A model generated the notes under the pieces. The model saw only the letters and a program-made list of their open reading frames with translations, was not told where the DNA came from and ran no database searches. From the NCBI GenBank assembly GCA_040222185.1, contig JAVKDP010000116.1:1-8002 (forward strand): DNA of 8,002 bases. The letters run 5' to 3'. The DNA is from JAVKDP01 sp040222185 (GTDB lineage: Bacteria; Bacteroidota; Rhodothermia; Balneolales; Balneolaceae). The translations under genes and the position numbers were made by a program. Below are positions 7,034 to 8,002 of the stretch, one piece after another; position 1 is the stretch's first letter, and each line of letters opens with the position of its first letter.

Positions 7034-7847
7034 TGGTAAGCTTGCTAATTGTATTCTCAGTCAAAATGAAGAAACTATTATCTAGTTTAAAGAAATCTAC
7101 AACATCCTGATTATCTGAGAAATTGGCTATACTTTCGGGACTTCGTGAATTCCTTATCGAAGAACCACCAATTAGCCATTCTATTTCATTTTTATCAACA
7201 AATAATTGGGTTGCACCCTCCAGTGGATAACTCAAAATTTCCAAACCATTATCCGAAAGCTCATGATATATCTGTTGTTCCAGATCAAGTATGTAAAGGT
7301 TTCTGTTCACAGACTGGATATCCGACACACTCTTTATTTCACTGGAAATCGGAAAGGAGTATAGTTGATTTCCCTGTTCATCAATTCCAATAATAGTTTT
7401 GGAAGACTCATCAAAATAGAACAGTTCTCCAAATTTATTGACTGTGGCCTGGGTTGGACGAATAGCACGGGTTAACCCAGTACTTTGTTGTCGTCTTATA
7501 CTCGTTAAGAACTGGAATCTACGATCAAATACCTGAACACGGTTATTCCTGTAATCCGCAACATAGATTTTAAGGCCATTTGTAGCATCGATATCAAGAG
7601 GAGTGTCAAACTGGTAATCCCCATTTCCCAGCCCACCTACAGTTTCTATCAACTCTCCGTAATGATCCAGTTTTAGAACCCTGTGTTTTCCGCTCTCAAC
7701 TACAAAGATGTGTTGTTGAGTAACATAAATTGAAGTTGGCTTGCTTAGTCCTGAATAAAGCTCTTCAAGTTTAGCAGTTTTTTCTTGTGCAAACAGTGCC
7801 CCCGAATACAAGAAGAAAATAGCTACTAAAACTTTGAAGGATTTCAT
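7023..7847 (-). CDS. Exported NHL-type beta-propeller protein
   Basis: The 274-residue protein starts with a signal peptide: MKSFK, a hydrophobic run to about residue 17, and a likely signal peptidase I site after ALFA (A20|Q21). There is no lipobox cysteine, so it should be periplasmic or secreted, not a lipoprotein. The mature part has NHL-like blades: KPTSIYV...HIFVVESGKHRVLKLD (36-61), DTPLDID...KIYVADYRNNRVQVFD (81-108) and PTQATVN...FYFDESSKTIIGID (131-156), then weaker repeats to the end. This fits a six-bladed propeller of about 250 residues. No catalytic residues stand out; such folds usually bind proteins or small ligands. Its ATG lies inside the purD stop (ATGA overlap), and its own stop overlaps the LuxE-like start, so it is tightly tied to both neighbours. 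The function is unknown; whether it relates to the acyl-reductase pair is inference from position only. Confidence 0.82.
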   Translation of the reverse strand: MKSFKVLVAIFFLYSGALFAQEKTAKLEELYSGLSKPTSIYVTQQHIFVVESGKHRVLKLDHYGELIETVGGLGNGDYQFDTPLDIDATNGLKIYVADYRNNRVQVFDRRFQFLTSIRRQQSTGLTRAIRPTQATVNKFGELFYFDESSKTIIGIDEQGNQLYSFPISSEIKSVSDIQSVNRNLYILDLEQQIYHELSDNGLEILSYPLEGATQLFVDKNEIEWLIGGSSIRNSRSPESIANFSDNQDVVDFFKLDNSFFILTENTISKLTIEN

Positions 7848-8002
7848 GACATACGTTTTAAACCTTTTGCTCCAATATCATTGCGGAAATAAGCTTTTTC
7901 GAAATCAATCTTTTTGACTTGTGCATATGAACTATCGATTGCTTCTTTATGGGTATCGCCTTCGCCCACAACATTAAGTACTCGTCCACCATTGGTTACT
8001 AT
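7844..8002 (-). CDS. purD: Phosphoribosylamine-glycine ligase, C-terminal end
   Basis: The 52 visible residues, open to the right window edge, read TNGGRVLNVVGEGDTHKEAI, then SSYAQVKKIDFEKAYFRNDIG and AKGLKRMS. This is the characteristic C-terminal domain of PurD (GAR synthetase): GGRVL, a GDT turn, and (Y/F)(Y/F)RxDIGAKAL at the end. PurD joins glycine to phosphoribosylamine with ATP in the second step of purine synthesis, in the cytoplasm. The TGA stop (7846-7844) overlaps the ATG of the propeller gene in the sequence ATGA, a classic coupled arrangement. The N-terminal and ATP-grasp parts lie outside the window. Confidence 0.93.
   Translation of the reverse strand: MVTNGGRVLNVVGEGDTHKEAIDSSYAQVKKIDFEKAYFRNDIGAKGLKRMS

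Noticed and set aside
7145..7393. 82-codon + strand open frame antisense to the propeller gene
   Set aside because: It lies fully within a real gene on the other strand and shows no protein-like motifs.

Overview
This window looks like ordinary chromosome of an AT-rich member of the Bacteroidota/Balneolota branch (FCB group). The basis is indirect: the style of the protein families (a short acyl-CoA reductase paired with a LuxE-type acyl-protein synthetase, a DUF2306 membrane protein, a zinc-site-less LeuRS), the AT-rich spacers and the mix of weak and absent Shine-Dalgarno sites. The short, Bacillus-like citrate synthase and the AAAGGA-type ribosome site leans the guess towards Balneolota, but one window cannot settle the phylum.

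Layout. Positions 1-375 (+) hold the C-terminal part of MazG, cut by the window edge. It converges, with only 5 bases between, on a DUF2306-type multi-pass membrane protein (381-863, -). A 240-base divergent spacer (864-1103) follows and leads into citrate synthase (1104-2273, +). A strong bidirectional hairpin terminator (2293-2326) separates citrate synthase from a long leftward gene run that fills the rest of the window.

Read in transcription order (right to left), the run is: purD (C-terminal end only, 8002-7844); a secreted NHL-type beta-propeller (7847-7023); a LuxE-like acyl-protein synthetase (7033-6050); a LuxC-like acyl-CoA reductase (6034-4973); and leuS (4920-2341). purD and the propeller gene share an ATGA overlap. 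The propeller and LuxE-like genes overlap by 11 bases, with a TTG start for the latter. The LuxE and LuxC genes are 15 bases apart, and a 52-base gap precedes leuS. This looks like one operon ending at the terminator by citrate synthase.

Functionally, purD, leuS, citrate synthase and mazG are housekeeping genes. The unusual part is the enclosed trio: an exported propeller of unknown role next to two enzymes that, by family knowledge, would activate a carboxylic (fatty) acid as acyl-AMP/acyl-Cys and reduce it to an aldehyde. No luciferase (luxAB) or LuxD-type thioesterase is visible, so a role outside bioluminescence is the more likely reading. No RNA genes, CRISPR arrays, insertion sequences or phage genes were seen.
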